The notes under the pieces were generated by a model that was given only the letters and a program-made list of their open reading frames with translations, was not told where the DNA came from and did no database searches. A stretch of 64,000 nucleotides of DNA from Polaribacter sp. (GTDB taxonomy: Bacteria > Bacteroidota > Bacteroidia > Flavobacteriales > Flavobacteriaceae), in the NCBI GenBank assembly GCA_028343155.1, contig JAOLXX010000001.1, forward strand, positions 1 to 64,000, written 5' to 3'. Of this stretch, positions 1 through 7,673 are shown piece after piece; the stretch's first letter is position 1, and each line of letters opens with the position of its first letter. Both the position numbers and the translations under genes were made by a program.

Positions 1-690
1 TTTATAATTTTTATTAAAGTCAATCGCTCTAATTTTTTTGTGAATAGAAATATCTAAAAAACCGGCTGAAATAGCTACTTTTTAGTAAATTACATTCGTC
101 CTCTAGAAGATTTATAAATTCCAAAAACGATCATTAAACAATTTTCTTCCAATTTTTTATAATAGAATAAACTATATATACCTGCTAATAAATATGAAAG
201 TTTCCTTAATTATTTTATAGAGTTTAGTTTGTTATCAGTAACCATCATACCTAAAAGTTGTTAAATTATTAAAATAGGAAATGTCGTTATTTTCAGTTTC
301 CAAAACACCAATATATTGAAGTATTGTTTTTTTAATGAATTATTTCTACTGCTTTTTTAAAATTATTTTTGATGCGATATGTTTTAATCCAATCGTTACC
401 AGTTACTAAAGGAATCAAAGCAATTGATATATCAGAAATTTTTACGTATCCTTGCAGCATTATTCCGTTAACCACATTATGTAGTGTTCCATCTCCACCA
501 ACTGAAATAATATTTCTAAAACCTTATAAATTGGAATAGTAACCAATTTAATTTAGTGTTTAGGAAACTGTGTGAAAGCAAAAGAAAAGGATATTTTTTT
601 ATTTTTTAATTTTCTTTCATTGTTTAGAAAAATTCCGATTTTTTGCAATAGGATTTATAATTATAAACAAGAAGATTTTATAGGAAATTT
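1..690 (-). pseudogene. Decayed diacylglycerol kinase-family lipid kinase
   Basis: Read on the minus strand, scattered pieces match the DagK/YegS lipid kinase family in the correct order. They are an N-terminal FIIINPIAKN (about 660-690), FTQFPKH then a stop then IKLVTI (about 555-590), GFRNIISVGGDGTLHN with the GGDGT nucleotide-binding motif (about 475-525), LIPLVTGNDWIKTY (about 375-420), QYIGVLETENNDISYF (about 265-315), and YLLAGIYSLFYYKK (about 150-195). Several in-frame stops and at least three changes of frame separate the pieces, so no functional protein can be made. The gene runs past the left edge of the window. The family phosphorylates diacylglycerol or related lipids; that this copy once did so is inference. 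Confidence 0.85.
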
Positions 691-861
691 GTAGGTCCGA
701 AAATCAAGTAAAATAAAAAATTAAACTAAATTACAATAATAGATTGATAACTTTTTTTAATAAACAATCTTAATAAATAATTGTAATTTGCAAAGAATGT
801 AATTTAAAGAATTCCGCCTTCTATGTGATGTATTCAAAAATATAAAAAAACAAATAAATTA

Positions 862-3138
862 ATGACGAAAAAGAAGAAAAAAATATATAAGAAGAAAGGG
901 AATGTTGTAAAAGACCTAACCAAAAATATATATAAAGTTTTAAAAGAAGACAATAAAAAATCTTTTAATTACAAACAAATTGCTGATAAATTAAAAATTG
1001 CTGATACAGATGGTAAAAACCAAATCATAAAGAAATTAGCAGAATTAACTGTAAACAAAAAAATAAAAGAAATAGATAGAGGAAAATTTCAATTAAATAT
1101 AGATAAAAAATATTCTATTGGAATATTAGATGTAACCTCTACAGGAAATGCATATTTTTTAACAGACGATTATGAAGATGATATCTTTATTCCAAATATT
1201 AATATTGGAAAAGGAATGCATAATGATACTGTAAAAGTGTATGTATATAAAAGAAAAAATGGAAAGAAATATGAGGCAGATGTTGTAGAAATATTAGAAC
1301 GTGCAAAGACAGAGTTCGTTGGTGTTTTACAAAAAAATAAAAAAAATAATTTTGGTTTTGTTATCGCAGATAATAATAAAATGTATGCAGATATTTTTGT
1401 TTCTGAAAATAAAATGAATGGAGCAGAAGACGGAGATAAGGTACAAGTAAAAATTATAGATTGGCCAAAAAACTCTAAAAATCCGTTTGGAAAAATTACT
1501 ACAGTTCTTGGGAAGCCAGGGGATCATAATACTGAAATGCATGCCATTTTATTAGAATATGATTTGCCCTTTGAATTTGAAAAAGAGATAGAAGCTGCAG
1601 CAGAAAAATTACCTATAGAAATTACCAAAGAAGAAATCTCTAAGCGTAGAGACATGCGTAAAGATTTAACTTTTACTATTGATCCAAAAGATGCAAAAGA
1701 TTTTGATGACGCACTTTCTTTCACAAAACTAGAAAATGGTAATTATGAAATTGGAATTCATATTGCAGATGTTTCGCATTATTTAGCACCAAAAACAATT
1801 TTAGATGATGAAGCTTACAAAAGAGCAACTTCGGTATATTTAGTTGATAGAGTTGTACCTATGTTGCCAGAAATGCTTTCAAATGGTGTTTGTTCTTTAA
1901 GACCAAAAGAAGAGAAATTAACCTTCTCTGCTGTGTTTGAACTCAATGAAAAAGCACAAATTATAAGTGAATGGTTTGGTAAAACAGTTACCTATTCAGA
2001 TCAACGTTTTGCTTATGAAGAGGGTCAATATTTAATAGAAGAGAATCAGAAGTTAATAGTTAAAAAACAAGATAATTCCAAGTTTATCAATCCTTTTCAA
2101 GCAGGAAATGCGGAATTAAAAAGTAAGATTCCTGCAGATATTTCAATTACAGATTCTGCATATGATGTAGCTCCAGAAATTGTAGAAGCAATTCTAAAAT
2201 TAGATATATTGGCTAAAATACTTCGTAAAAAAAGAATGAAAGATGGCGCAATTTCTTTTGATAGAGTAGAAGTAAAATTCAACTTAGATAAAGCAGCAAA
2301 TCCTGTTGGCGTCTTTTTTAAAGAATCTAAAGATGCTAATAAACTCATTGAAGAGTTTATGTTGCTTGCAAACAGAAAAGTGGCAGAATTTATTGGTTTT
2401 TCTGAAGGAAAAGCTACAAATAAAACATTTATCTACAGAGTTCACGACGAACCAAATGTAGATAAATTAGCTTCTTTACAAAGTATGATTCACAAATTTG
2501 GGTACAAAATTAATACAGATACAAAAGAAACAACTTCAGAATCTTTGAATCAGTTATTAAGTGATGTGCATGGAAAAGCAGAGGCAAACATGATTGAAAC
2601 ATTAACAATCAGAACCATGTCTAAAGCAGTGTATACGACTCAAAACACTGGTCATTATGGATTGGCTTTTGATTATTATAGTCATTTTACGTCACCGATA
2701 AGACGTTATCCCGATGTAATGACACACCGACTTTTGCAGCATTATTTAGATGGTGGAGACACGCCCAAAGCAGCGAAGTACGAAGAACAGAGCAAACATT
2801 CATCTAACAGAGAAGAATTGGCTTCAAAAGCAGAACGGTCGTCTATCAAATACATGCAAGTTAAATACATGCAAGACCATAAAGAAGCTATTTTTGAAGG
2901 GGTAATCACAGGCGTTACAGAATGGGGAATTTATGTAGAAATTTCTTCTAATAAATGTGAAGGAATGGTCAGAATCAGAGACATTAAAAGCGATTATTAT
3001 ATTTTTGACGAAAAGCAATATGCGGTTGTTGGACAATCAACAAAAAAAAGATATCAATTGGGTGACGACGTAAAAATTCAAGTTAAAAAAGCGGATTTAG
3101 AACGGAAACATTTAGATTTTAATTTGATTGAAAATTAA
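862..3138 (+). CDS. rnr: Ribonuclease R (3'-5' exoribonuclease)
   Basis: RNase R degrades structured RNA processively from the 3' end. The 758-residue protein has the expected order: a lysine-rich N-terminus with a winged-helix segment (about 20-75), cold-shock/OB domains (about 85-240), the RNB catalytic domain beginning near residue 260, and a C-terminal S1 domain (about 676-755). The RNB acidic motif DPKDAKDFDDA (from about residue 274) carries the metal-binding aspartates. Length is normal for the family. The gene stands alone on the plus strand, divergent from the decayed lipid kinase. The ATG at 862 is the first in frame and is preceded by an A-rich leader. Confidence 0.96.
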   Translation: MTKKKKKIYKKKGNVVKDLTKNIYKVLKEDNKKSFNYKQIADKLKIADTDGKNQIIKKLAELTVNKKIKEIDRGKFQLNIDKKYSIGILDVTSTGNAYFLTDDYEDDIFIPNINIGKGMHNDTVKVYVYKRKNGKKYEADVVEILERAKTEFVGVLQKNKKNNFGFVIADNNKMYADIFVSENKMNGAEDGDKVQVKIIDWPKNSKNPFGKITTVLGKPGDHNTEMHAILLEYDLPFEFEKEIEAAAEKLPIEITKEEISKRRDMRKDLTFTIDPKDAKDFDDALSFTKLENGNYEIGIHIADVSHYLAPKTILDDEAYKRATSVYLVDRVVPMLPEMLSNGVCSLRPKEEKLTFSAVFELNEKAQIISEWFGKTVTYSDQRFAYEEGQYLIEENQKLIVKKQDNSKFINPFQAGNAELKSKIPADISITDSAYDVAPEIVEAILKLDILAKILRKKRMKDGAISFDRVEVKFNLDKAANPVGVFFKESKDANKLIEEFMLLANRKVAEFIGFSEGKATNKTFIYRVHDEPNVDKLASLQSMIHKFGYKINTDTKETTSESLNQLLSDVHGKAEANMIETLTIRTMSKAVYTTQNTGHYGLAFDYYSHFTSPIRRYPDVMTHRLLQHYLDGGDTPKAAKYEEQSKHSSNREELASKAERSSIKYMQVKYMQDHKEAIFEGVITGVTEWGIYVEISSNKCEGMVRIRDIKSDYYIFDEKQYAVVGQSTKKRYQLGDDVKIQVKKADLERKHLDFNLIEN

Positions 3139-3150
3139 GAGACTACAAAA

Positions 3151-3174
3151 ATCTTTTTATTTAAATAAAAAGAT
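3151..3174. repeat. 24-bp perfect palindrome after rnr
   Basis: The sequence from ATCTTTTTATTT to its exact reverse complement forms a perfect 24-bp palindrome 12 bases after the rnr stop. It is very AT-rich and has no T-run after it on the plus strand, so it is at best a weak terminator or an RNA 3'-end stabiliser. Confidence 0.5.
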
Positions 3175-3230
3175 AAAAAAAACGTTAAAATATTGTTCCT
3201 GTTAAACTAAGTAATTAAATAAAAACAAAA

Positions 3231-3923
3231 ATGATTAAAAAAGCAACTTTTATTTGTGCACTAATGTTCAGTTACCTGTTCTCTGCACAAACAGTCGTAA
3301 CAAAGAATTTAGGAGATTATAGCACGCTAAAAGTGTTTAATGGAATCGCAGTAGAATTGATTCAATCGGATGCGCAAAGACTAGAAATTACAGGAGAAAA
3401 GTCGGAAAGAGTAAAAATTAAGCACGTAAATAATATTTTAAAAATCTCTTTACCTTTTTCATTAAAACCAGAAAATAATGCAGCAGAAGGACAGGTTTTA
3501 ATAAAATTATATTACAATAAAAACATTGATATTATAGATGTAAATGAAGGAGCAACAATTACGAGTAAGGATTTTAATCAAGATGTATTAGAAGTAAATT
3601 CACAAGAAAGAGCTTTTATCAATTTCACCGCAAAAGTTCGTTATTTAAAAGTTAGAGCTTCTTCTGGCGGAATTATAAAACTGACTGGTACAACAGATAA
3701 CCAAGAAGTAAATGTAGATCTGTATGGAGTATATAATGGTTTTGCTATGAAAGTATCTGGGAATTCTGATGTATTTGCTGGAACAGGAGCAAAAGCAGAG
3801 GTTTTAGCAGGAGACACTTTAAGTGCAAAAGTTAATTTTGGAGGTTCTATATTTTATAAAGGAACTCCAAAACTTCTAAAAAATAAAACCGTAATTGGAG
3901 GGGTTATTCAGAAAAGAAATTAG
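3231..3923 (+). CDS. Secreted head GIN domain protein (DUF2807)
   Basis: This 230-residue protein opens with a signal peptide (MIKKATFICALMFSYLFSAQ) and then shows the repetitive beta-solenoid pattern of the DUF2807/head GIN family. The features are an N-terminal strand pattern GDYSTLKVFNGIAVELIQS, followed by strands with regularly placed Ile/Val/Asp, and the end segment KVNFGGSIFYKGTPKLLKNK (about 204-223), which is typical of the family. These proteins are exported to the periplasm or cell surface of Bacteroidota; their function is not known, and adhesin-like names come from fold similarity only. It lies 92 bases after rnr and 61 bases before tatA. Confidence 0.8.
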   Translation: MIKKATFICALMFSYLFSAQTVVTKNLGDYSTLKVFNGIAVELIQSDAQRLEITGEKSERVKIKHVNNILKISLPFSLKPENNAAEGQVLIKLYYNKNIDIIDVNEGATITSKDFNQDVLEVNSQERAFINFTAKVRYLKVRASSGGIIKLTGTTDNQEVNVDLYGVYNGFAMKVSGNSDVFAGTGAKAEVLAGDTLSAKVNFGGSIFYKGTPKLLKNKTVIGGVIQKRN

Positions 3924-3960
3924 TAAGCACCAAAAAAGTAAGAAATAATATCCTTTTTTG

Positions 3961-3968
3961 TATCTTTG
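3961..3968 (+). promoter_or_regulatory. -7 promoter element of tatA
   Basis: TATCTTTG matches the Bacteroidota TAnnTTTG element exactly and lies 16 bases before the ATG at 3985. Because transcription would begin just downstream, it rules out starts before 3985. No convincing -33 TTG is seen. Confidence 0.65.
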
Positions 3969-3984
3969 TTCAATAAAAAAAAAA

Positions 3985-4176
3985 ATGAATAGTTTAGCAG
4001 TATATTTTGGAATGATTGGAGGAATGCAAATAGCCATAATTGTTGTGGTTGTTTTACTTTTTTTTGGAGGTAAAAAGATACCAGAGCTAATGAAAGGTTT
4101 AGGAAGTGGAATTAAAGAATTTAAAAATGCTGCAAAAGAAGAGGGAGCTGAAGAAAAAATAGAAGAAAAAAAGTAA
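3985..4176 (+). CDS. tatA: Sec-independent translocase TatA-type subunit
   Basis: TatA subunits form the pore that exports folded proteins with twin-arginine signals. The 63-residue protein has one N-terminal membrane helix ([20 protein letters not shown]), the FGGKKIPEL hinge with the usual FG pair, an amphipathic helix ([18 protein letters not shown]) and a short acidic/lysine tail. The reading frame is open further upstream, but the ATG at 3985 is chosen because a -7 promoter element lies between it and the earlier possible start. A second, longer TatA/B-type gene lies at 18561-18842. One possible Tat client in the window is ActB, with its RRDFLK motif. Confidence 0.9.
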   Translation: MNSLAVYFGMIGGMQIAIIVVVVLLFFGGKKIPELMKGLGSGIKEFKNAAKEEGAEEKIEEKK

Positions 4177-4198
4177 ATTAATTTTACGGCAAAAAAAT

Positions 4199-4237
4199 AA
4201 AGCTCAATCTGTATCCACAGATTGAGCTTTGTTTTTG
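4199..4237 (+). terminator. Rho-independent terminator after tatA
   Basis: A perfect 14-bp stem (AAAGCTCAATCTGT with its complement) closes a four-base loop at 4213-4216 and is followed by a GTTTTTG tract. It ends the rnr-tatA side and faces the convergent SPFH gene. Confidence 0.9.
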
Positions 4238-4344
4238 TGAAATTACCTTATCGAGCACTAGATATTCAAAGGAGTGAAACTCATGAAGCTATAATGTGAC
4301 CTTAAATAAATACTACGACACATGAAATGGATAAGGAAAAATGG

Positions 4345-5265
4345 TTAAGAATCTTTCTTTTTTGGTTTCTGTTTTTTCATTGCTTCACCAATCTGATTAC
4401 TTGCCGTAAAGCTCGCTACCATATCATTTAACATTGTACTACCTGCTTGAGGTGAATTTGGTAATAAAATTAAATTACTGTTGGTTTCTTGTCCAATAGA
4501 TTGTAAAGTATCATAATGCTGCGTAACCACAATTAATGCAGATGCTTCTTGAGAGTTGATGCCTACTTTATTTAAAACTTCTACGGACTCTTCTAGTCCA
4601 CGAGCAATCTCTCTTCGTTGATCTGCAATACCTTGTCCTTGAAGGCGTTTGCTTTCTGCCTCTGCTTTTGCACGCTCTACAATTAAAATTCGCTGTGCAT
4701 CTCCTTCATATTGTGCAGCAACTTTCTCTCTCTCGGAAGCATTAATTCTGTTCATTGCTTCTTTTACCTGCGCATCTGGGTCAATGTCTGTTACTAACGT
4801 TTTAATAATATCATAACCATAGGTCATCATTGCTTCATTCAATTCTGATTTTACAGCAATTGCAACATCATCTTTCTTTACAAATACATCGTCCAATTTC
4901 ATTTTTGGAACTTCTGCTCTTACAACGTCAAATACGTAAGAAGTAATTTGTTCGTGCGGATAATCTAATTTATAAAAGGCGTCATATACTTTGTCATAAA
5001 TAACCTTGTATTGTACAGATACTTTTAATTTTACAAAAACATCATCCAGTGTTTTTGTTTCAATAATAACGTCTAATTGTTGAATTTTTAGACTTAACCT
5101 TCCGGCAACTTTGTCTATTAAAGGAATTTTTAAGTGTAATCCAGATTGTCTAATTTTGTTAAATTTTCCAAAGCGCTCTAATATAGCGGCAGTTTGTTGT
5201 TTGACAGTGAATAGGGAAGCAAAAAGGAAAAGTACAATAAGTACAATGATAATAATTGAAAACAT
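4345..5265 (-). CDS. SPFH/band 7 membrane protein (stomatin-like)
   Basis: Band 7 proteins form oligomeric scaffolds in membrane microdomains and often partner with NfeD-type proteins. The 306-residue protein has an N-terminal membrane helix (FSIIIIVLIVLFLFASLF), the SPFH core from TAAILERFGKFNKIRQSGLHLKIP through about residue 200, then a charged coiled-coil segment (REKVAAQYEGDAQRILIVERAKAEAESKRLQG) and the conserved QHYDTLQSIG region. This is the QmcA/slipin layout at normal length. No NfeD gene is next to it. The ATG at 5265 precedes the membrane helix directly. Confidence 0.9.
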   Translation of the reverse strand: MFSIIIIVLIVLFLFASLFTVKQQTAAILERFGKFNKIRQSGLHLKIPLIDKVAGRLSLKIQQLDVIIETKTLDDVFVKLKVSVQYKVIYDKVYDAFYKLDYPHEQITSYVFDVVRAEVPKMKLDDVFVKKDDVAIAVKSELNEAMMTYGYDIIKTLVTDIDPDAQVKEAMNRINASEREKVAAQYEGDAQRILIVERAKAEAESKRLQGQGIADQRREIARGLEESVEVLNKVGINSQEASALIVVTQHYDTLQSIGQETNSNLILLPNSPQAGSTMLNDMVASFTASNQIGEAMKKQKPKKKDS

Positions 5266-5374
5266 AGTCTTTTTTTTTGATGTTAATAATCTATATCTAG
5301 TAAAGATACTAAATTTTAGGGACTAATTATTAGGGTCAAGTTTTAAAAAAAACTCGTTTTTTTAAATAGCTGGG

Positions 5375-5911
5375 TTACGCTTCTTTCGTGAAAAACTTCT
5401 GACGTCTTTTATTATACTTAATCCATTTTTCGTATTGTTTTTTGGAAAGTAATTTCTTCATGGAAGTGTCTAGTTTTTTGTCTTCTACTTTAAGTGTTTC
5501 TGAAATTGGCTTTAGATTTTCATTCATCTTTTTTAACACATTAGGTTGCTCAGAAAAATCACCGCTTTTAATAGCATTTCTCTGAAAACCTTCCACCACG
5601 TCTTTCGTGCTTCTTAGTAAAAAACTATTAATTCTAGTAATGTCTTTAATTGACTTATTATAATCCGTTACCATTTTACAAAATTGGCCTCCTACTTTCG
5701 TTTTTAATTTTACACCCGATTTCCTTGCTGCTTTCTCTGGCTCATAAACAATAACTCCTAAGTATTTCTTTACATCAAAATTGGGTTTTGGAGCTTCTTG
5801 AGGAGCTTGTACCGTTTGTCTTTGTCGTTGTCTTTGCCCGTTTCCATATCCATACTGAGCTTGAGCAGCAAAAGCACTGCCTAAAATTAAAAAGAAAATT
5901 ATTTTTTTCAT
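5375..5911 (-). CDS. Secreted protein of unknown function
   Basis: I do not recognise the family with confidence. The 178-residue product begins with a signal peptide (MKKIIFFLILGSAFAAQAQ), followed by a Gly/Gln/Arg-rich stretch (YGYGNGQRQRQRQ) and a helical, lysine-rich domain. The end LLSKKQYEKWIKYNKRRQKF (about 154-173) resembles the helical repeats of Spy-like periplasmic chaperones, but that is only a loose likeness. It starts 2 bases after the gltX stop, so it is probably cotranscribed with gltX. Confidence 0.7.
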   Translation of the reverse strand: MKKIIFFLILGSAFAAQAQYGYGNGQRQRQRQTVQAPQEAPKPNFDVKKYLGVIVYEPEKAARKSGVKLKTKVGGQFCKMVTDYNKSIKDITRINSFLLRSTKDVVEGFQRNAIKSGDFSEQPNVLKKMNENLKPISETLKVEDKKLDTSMKKLLSKKQYEKWIKYNKRRQKFFTKEA

Positions 5912-5913
5912 AA

Positions 5914-7434
5914 TTACAGTTTTGTAATAGCGTTTTCAAGTCTTTTAATAGTTGCCTCTTTTCCGATCATTTCTATGATATCAAATAAATGAGGTCCTTT
6001 TAAGGCACCAACCAAAGAGAGCCTAAGGGGCTGCATTACTTTACCAAAACCAATTTCTTTATCAGTAATCCATTTTTTAATTTCCTTCTCAGTGTTTTCT
6101 GATGAAAAATTTTGAATTGTTTCAAGAAGACCAATTAAATCATTCATTAATTCAGGGGTTCCTTCCTTCCAATTCTTTTTACTGGCTTTTGCGTCGTATT
6201 CTTGTGGATTCTCAAAAAAGAAAGAAGATAATTCCCAAAAGTCTTTTATAAAAATTGCTCTTTCCTTGATTGAAGAAACTACTTTTAAAATAAAATCGTT
6301 AGTTTGATAAATTCCCTTTTCTTCTAGAATTGGTATGAATAAATCTGTTAGTTCCGAATTCTCTTTTGTTTGCATGTATTGTTGATTAAACCAACTTGCT
6401 TTTTCAGGACTAAATTTTGCTCCAGATTTACTAACACGTTTTAACTCAAAAGAGTTTGTTAATTCCTCTAAAGAGAAAAGTTCTTGTTCATTTCCAGGGT
6501 TCCAGCCCAAGAAAGCAAGCATATTTATAAACCCATCAGCAAAATAACCTTCCTCTTTGTAGCCGCGGGAAAGGTCGCCAGATATTTCGTTTTTATAGGC
6601 TAAAGGAAACACAGGAAACCCTAATTTATCCCCATCACGTTTGCTTAATTTTCCTTTTCCTATAGGTTTTAAGATTAAAGGTAAATGGGCAAACTTAGGG
6701 GCGTCCCACCCAAAAGCTTTGTACAGTAATATGTGCAAAGGCATTGACGGTAACCATTCTTCACCACGAATTACATGGCTAATTTCCATCAAATGATCAT
6801 CCACAATATTTGCTAAATGATACGTTGGCATTCCGTCTCCTTTAAATAGAATTTTATCGTCCAACGTATTGGTGTCTATCGTTATGTTTCCCCGGATTTC
6901 GTCTTCCATTCGTAAGATTTCGTCTTGAGGAGTTTTAAAACGGATGACATAATTTTCGCCAGCTTTCATTTTCGTTTCTACTTCTTCGTCACTCAAAACT
7001 AATGAATTTACCAAACGTCCTTTTTCCCTATTATGCCAATTATAAATAAAGTTTTTCCCTTTTGCTTCGTGCCCCTTTCTTTCAGCATCCAATTGCTTTG
7101 AAGTGTCAAAGGCATAGTATGCCCAACCCGTTTCAACTAATAATGTTGCATGTTTTTTGTAAATTTCTTTTCGTTCAGATTGTCTGTAAGGCCCTAATTT
7201 TTCATTCCTTCCAGGACCTTCGTCAAAAGGAATGTTACACCATGCTAAAGCATCTATTATATATTGTTCTGCATTTGCAACATAACGAGTTTGGTCTGTG
7301 TCTTCTATTCTCAACACAAAAGTCCCGTTGTGTTTTTTAGCAAATAAATAATTGTATAAAGCAGTTCTAACACCACCAATATGTAGAGGTCCTGTAGGAC
7401 TTGGCGCAAAACGAACACGAACATTAGATTCCAT
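5914..7434 (-). CDS. gltX: Glutamate-tRNA ligase
   Basis: This enzyme charges tRNA-Glu with glutamate. The 506-residue class I synthetase has the HIGH-type motif PLHIGG (about residues 17-22) after RFAPSPTG, and the KMSKS-type motif KLSKRDGD. The frame is open for 45 more codons upstream, but those codons encode an unrelated low-complexity sequence. The ATG at 7434 gives the family's standard start and lies downstream of a -7 promoter element at 7457-7464. Bacteroidota may use GltX with GatCAB for tRNA-Gln; nothing here tests that. Confidence 0.96.
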   Translation of the reverse strand: MESNVRVRFAPSPTGPLHIGGVRTALYNYLFAKKHNGTFVLRIEDTDQTRYVANAEQYIIDALAWCNIPFDEGPGRNEKLGPYRQSERKEIYKKHATLLVETGWAYYAFDTSKQLDAERKGHEAKGKNFIYNWHNREKGRLVNSLVLSDEEVETKMKAGENYVIRFKTPQDEILRMEDEIRGNITIDTNTLDDKILFKGDGMPTYHLANIVDDHLMEISHVIRGEEWLPSMPLHILLYKAFGWDAPKFAHLPLILKPIGKGKLSKRDGDKLGFPVFPLAYKNEISGDLSRGYKEEGYFADGFINMLAFLGWNPGNEQELFSLEELTNSFELKRVSKSGAKFSPEKASWFNQQYMQTKENSELTDLFIPILEEKGIYQTNDFILKVVSSIKERAIFIKDFWELSSFFFENPQEYDAKASKKNWKEGTPELMNDLIGLLETIQNFSSENTEKEIKKWITDKEIGFGKVMQPLRLSLVGALKGPHLFDIIEMIGKEATIKRLENAITKL

Positions 7435-7456
7435 TTTTTCTGTTTTTGTGAAGTTG

Positions 7457-7464
7457 CAAAGATA
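7457..7464 (-). promoter_or_regulatory. -7 promoter element of gltX
   Basis: On the minus strand TATCTTTG lies 22 bases before the ATG at 7434 and matches TAnnTTTG exactly. It supports the shorter gltX start. No clear -33 element was found. Confidence 0.65.
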
Positions 7465-7673
7465 GTTTTTAATGAAAAACCTTGCCACGAATTCGTTAAT
7501 TATTAACCTTTTTTCGTTCTTGCGCAAGGAGAAAGAAAAAAAACATAAAAATTGAGTACATTCGTTCAAAGAAAACAGGGGTAGCAGCGGTCTATTTTTT
7601 TAATAATTTTAAAAACTTGTTAAAAGCGCTTTAACGATTATTTGGTTGTGGGTTAATGTAAAACAGTATTTTA

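Noticed and set aside
5342..5367. A TTTAAAAAAAAC...GTTTTTTTAAA hairpin after the secreted-protein gene at 5375.
   Set aside because: The stem is almost only A-T pairs and cannot be told from base composition; not listed as a terminator.
7498..7569. The 45-codon N-terminal extension of gltX.
   Set aside because: It does not match the family, and an exact promoter element lies inside it.
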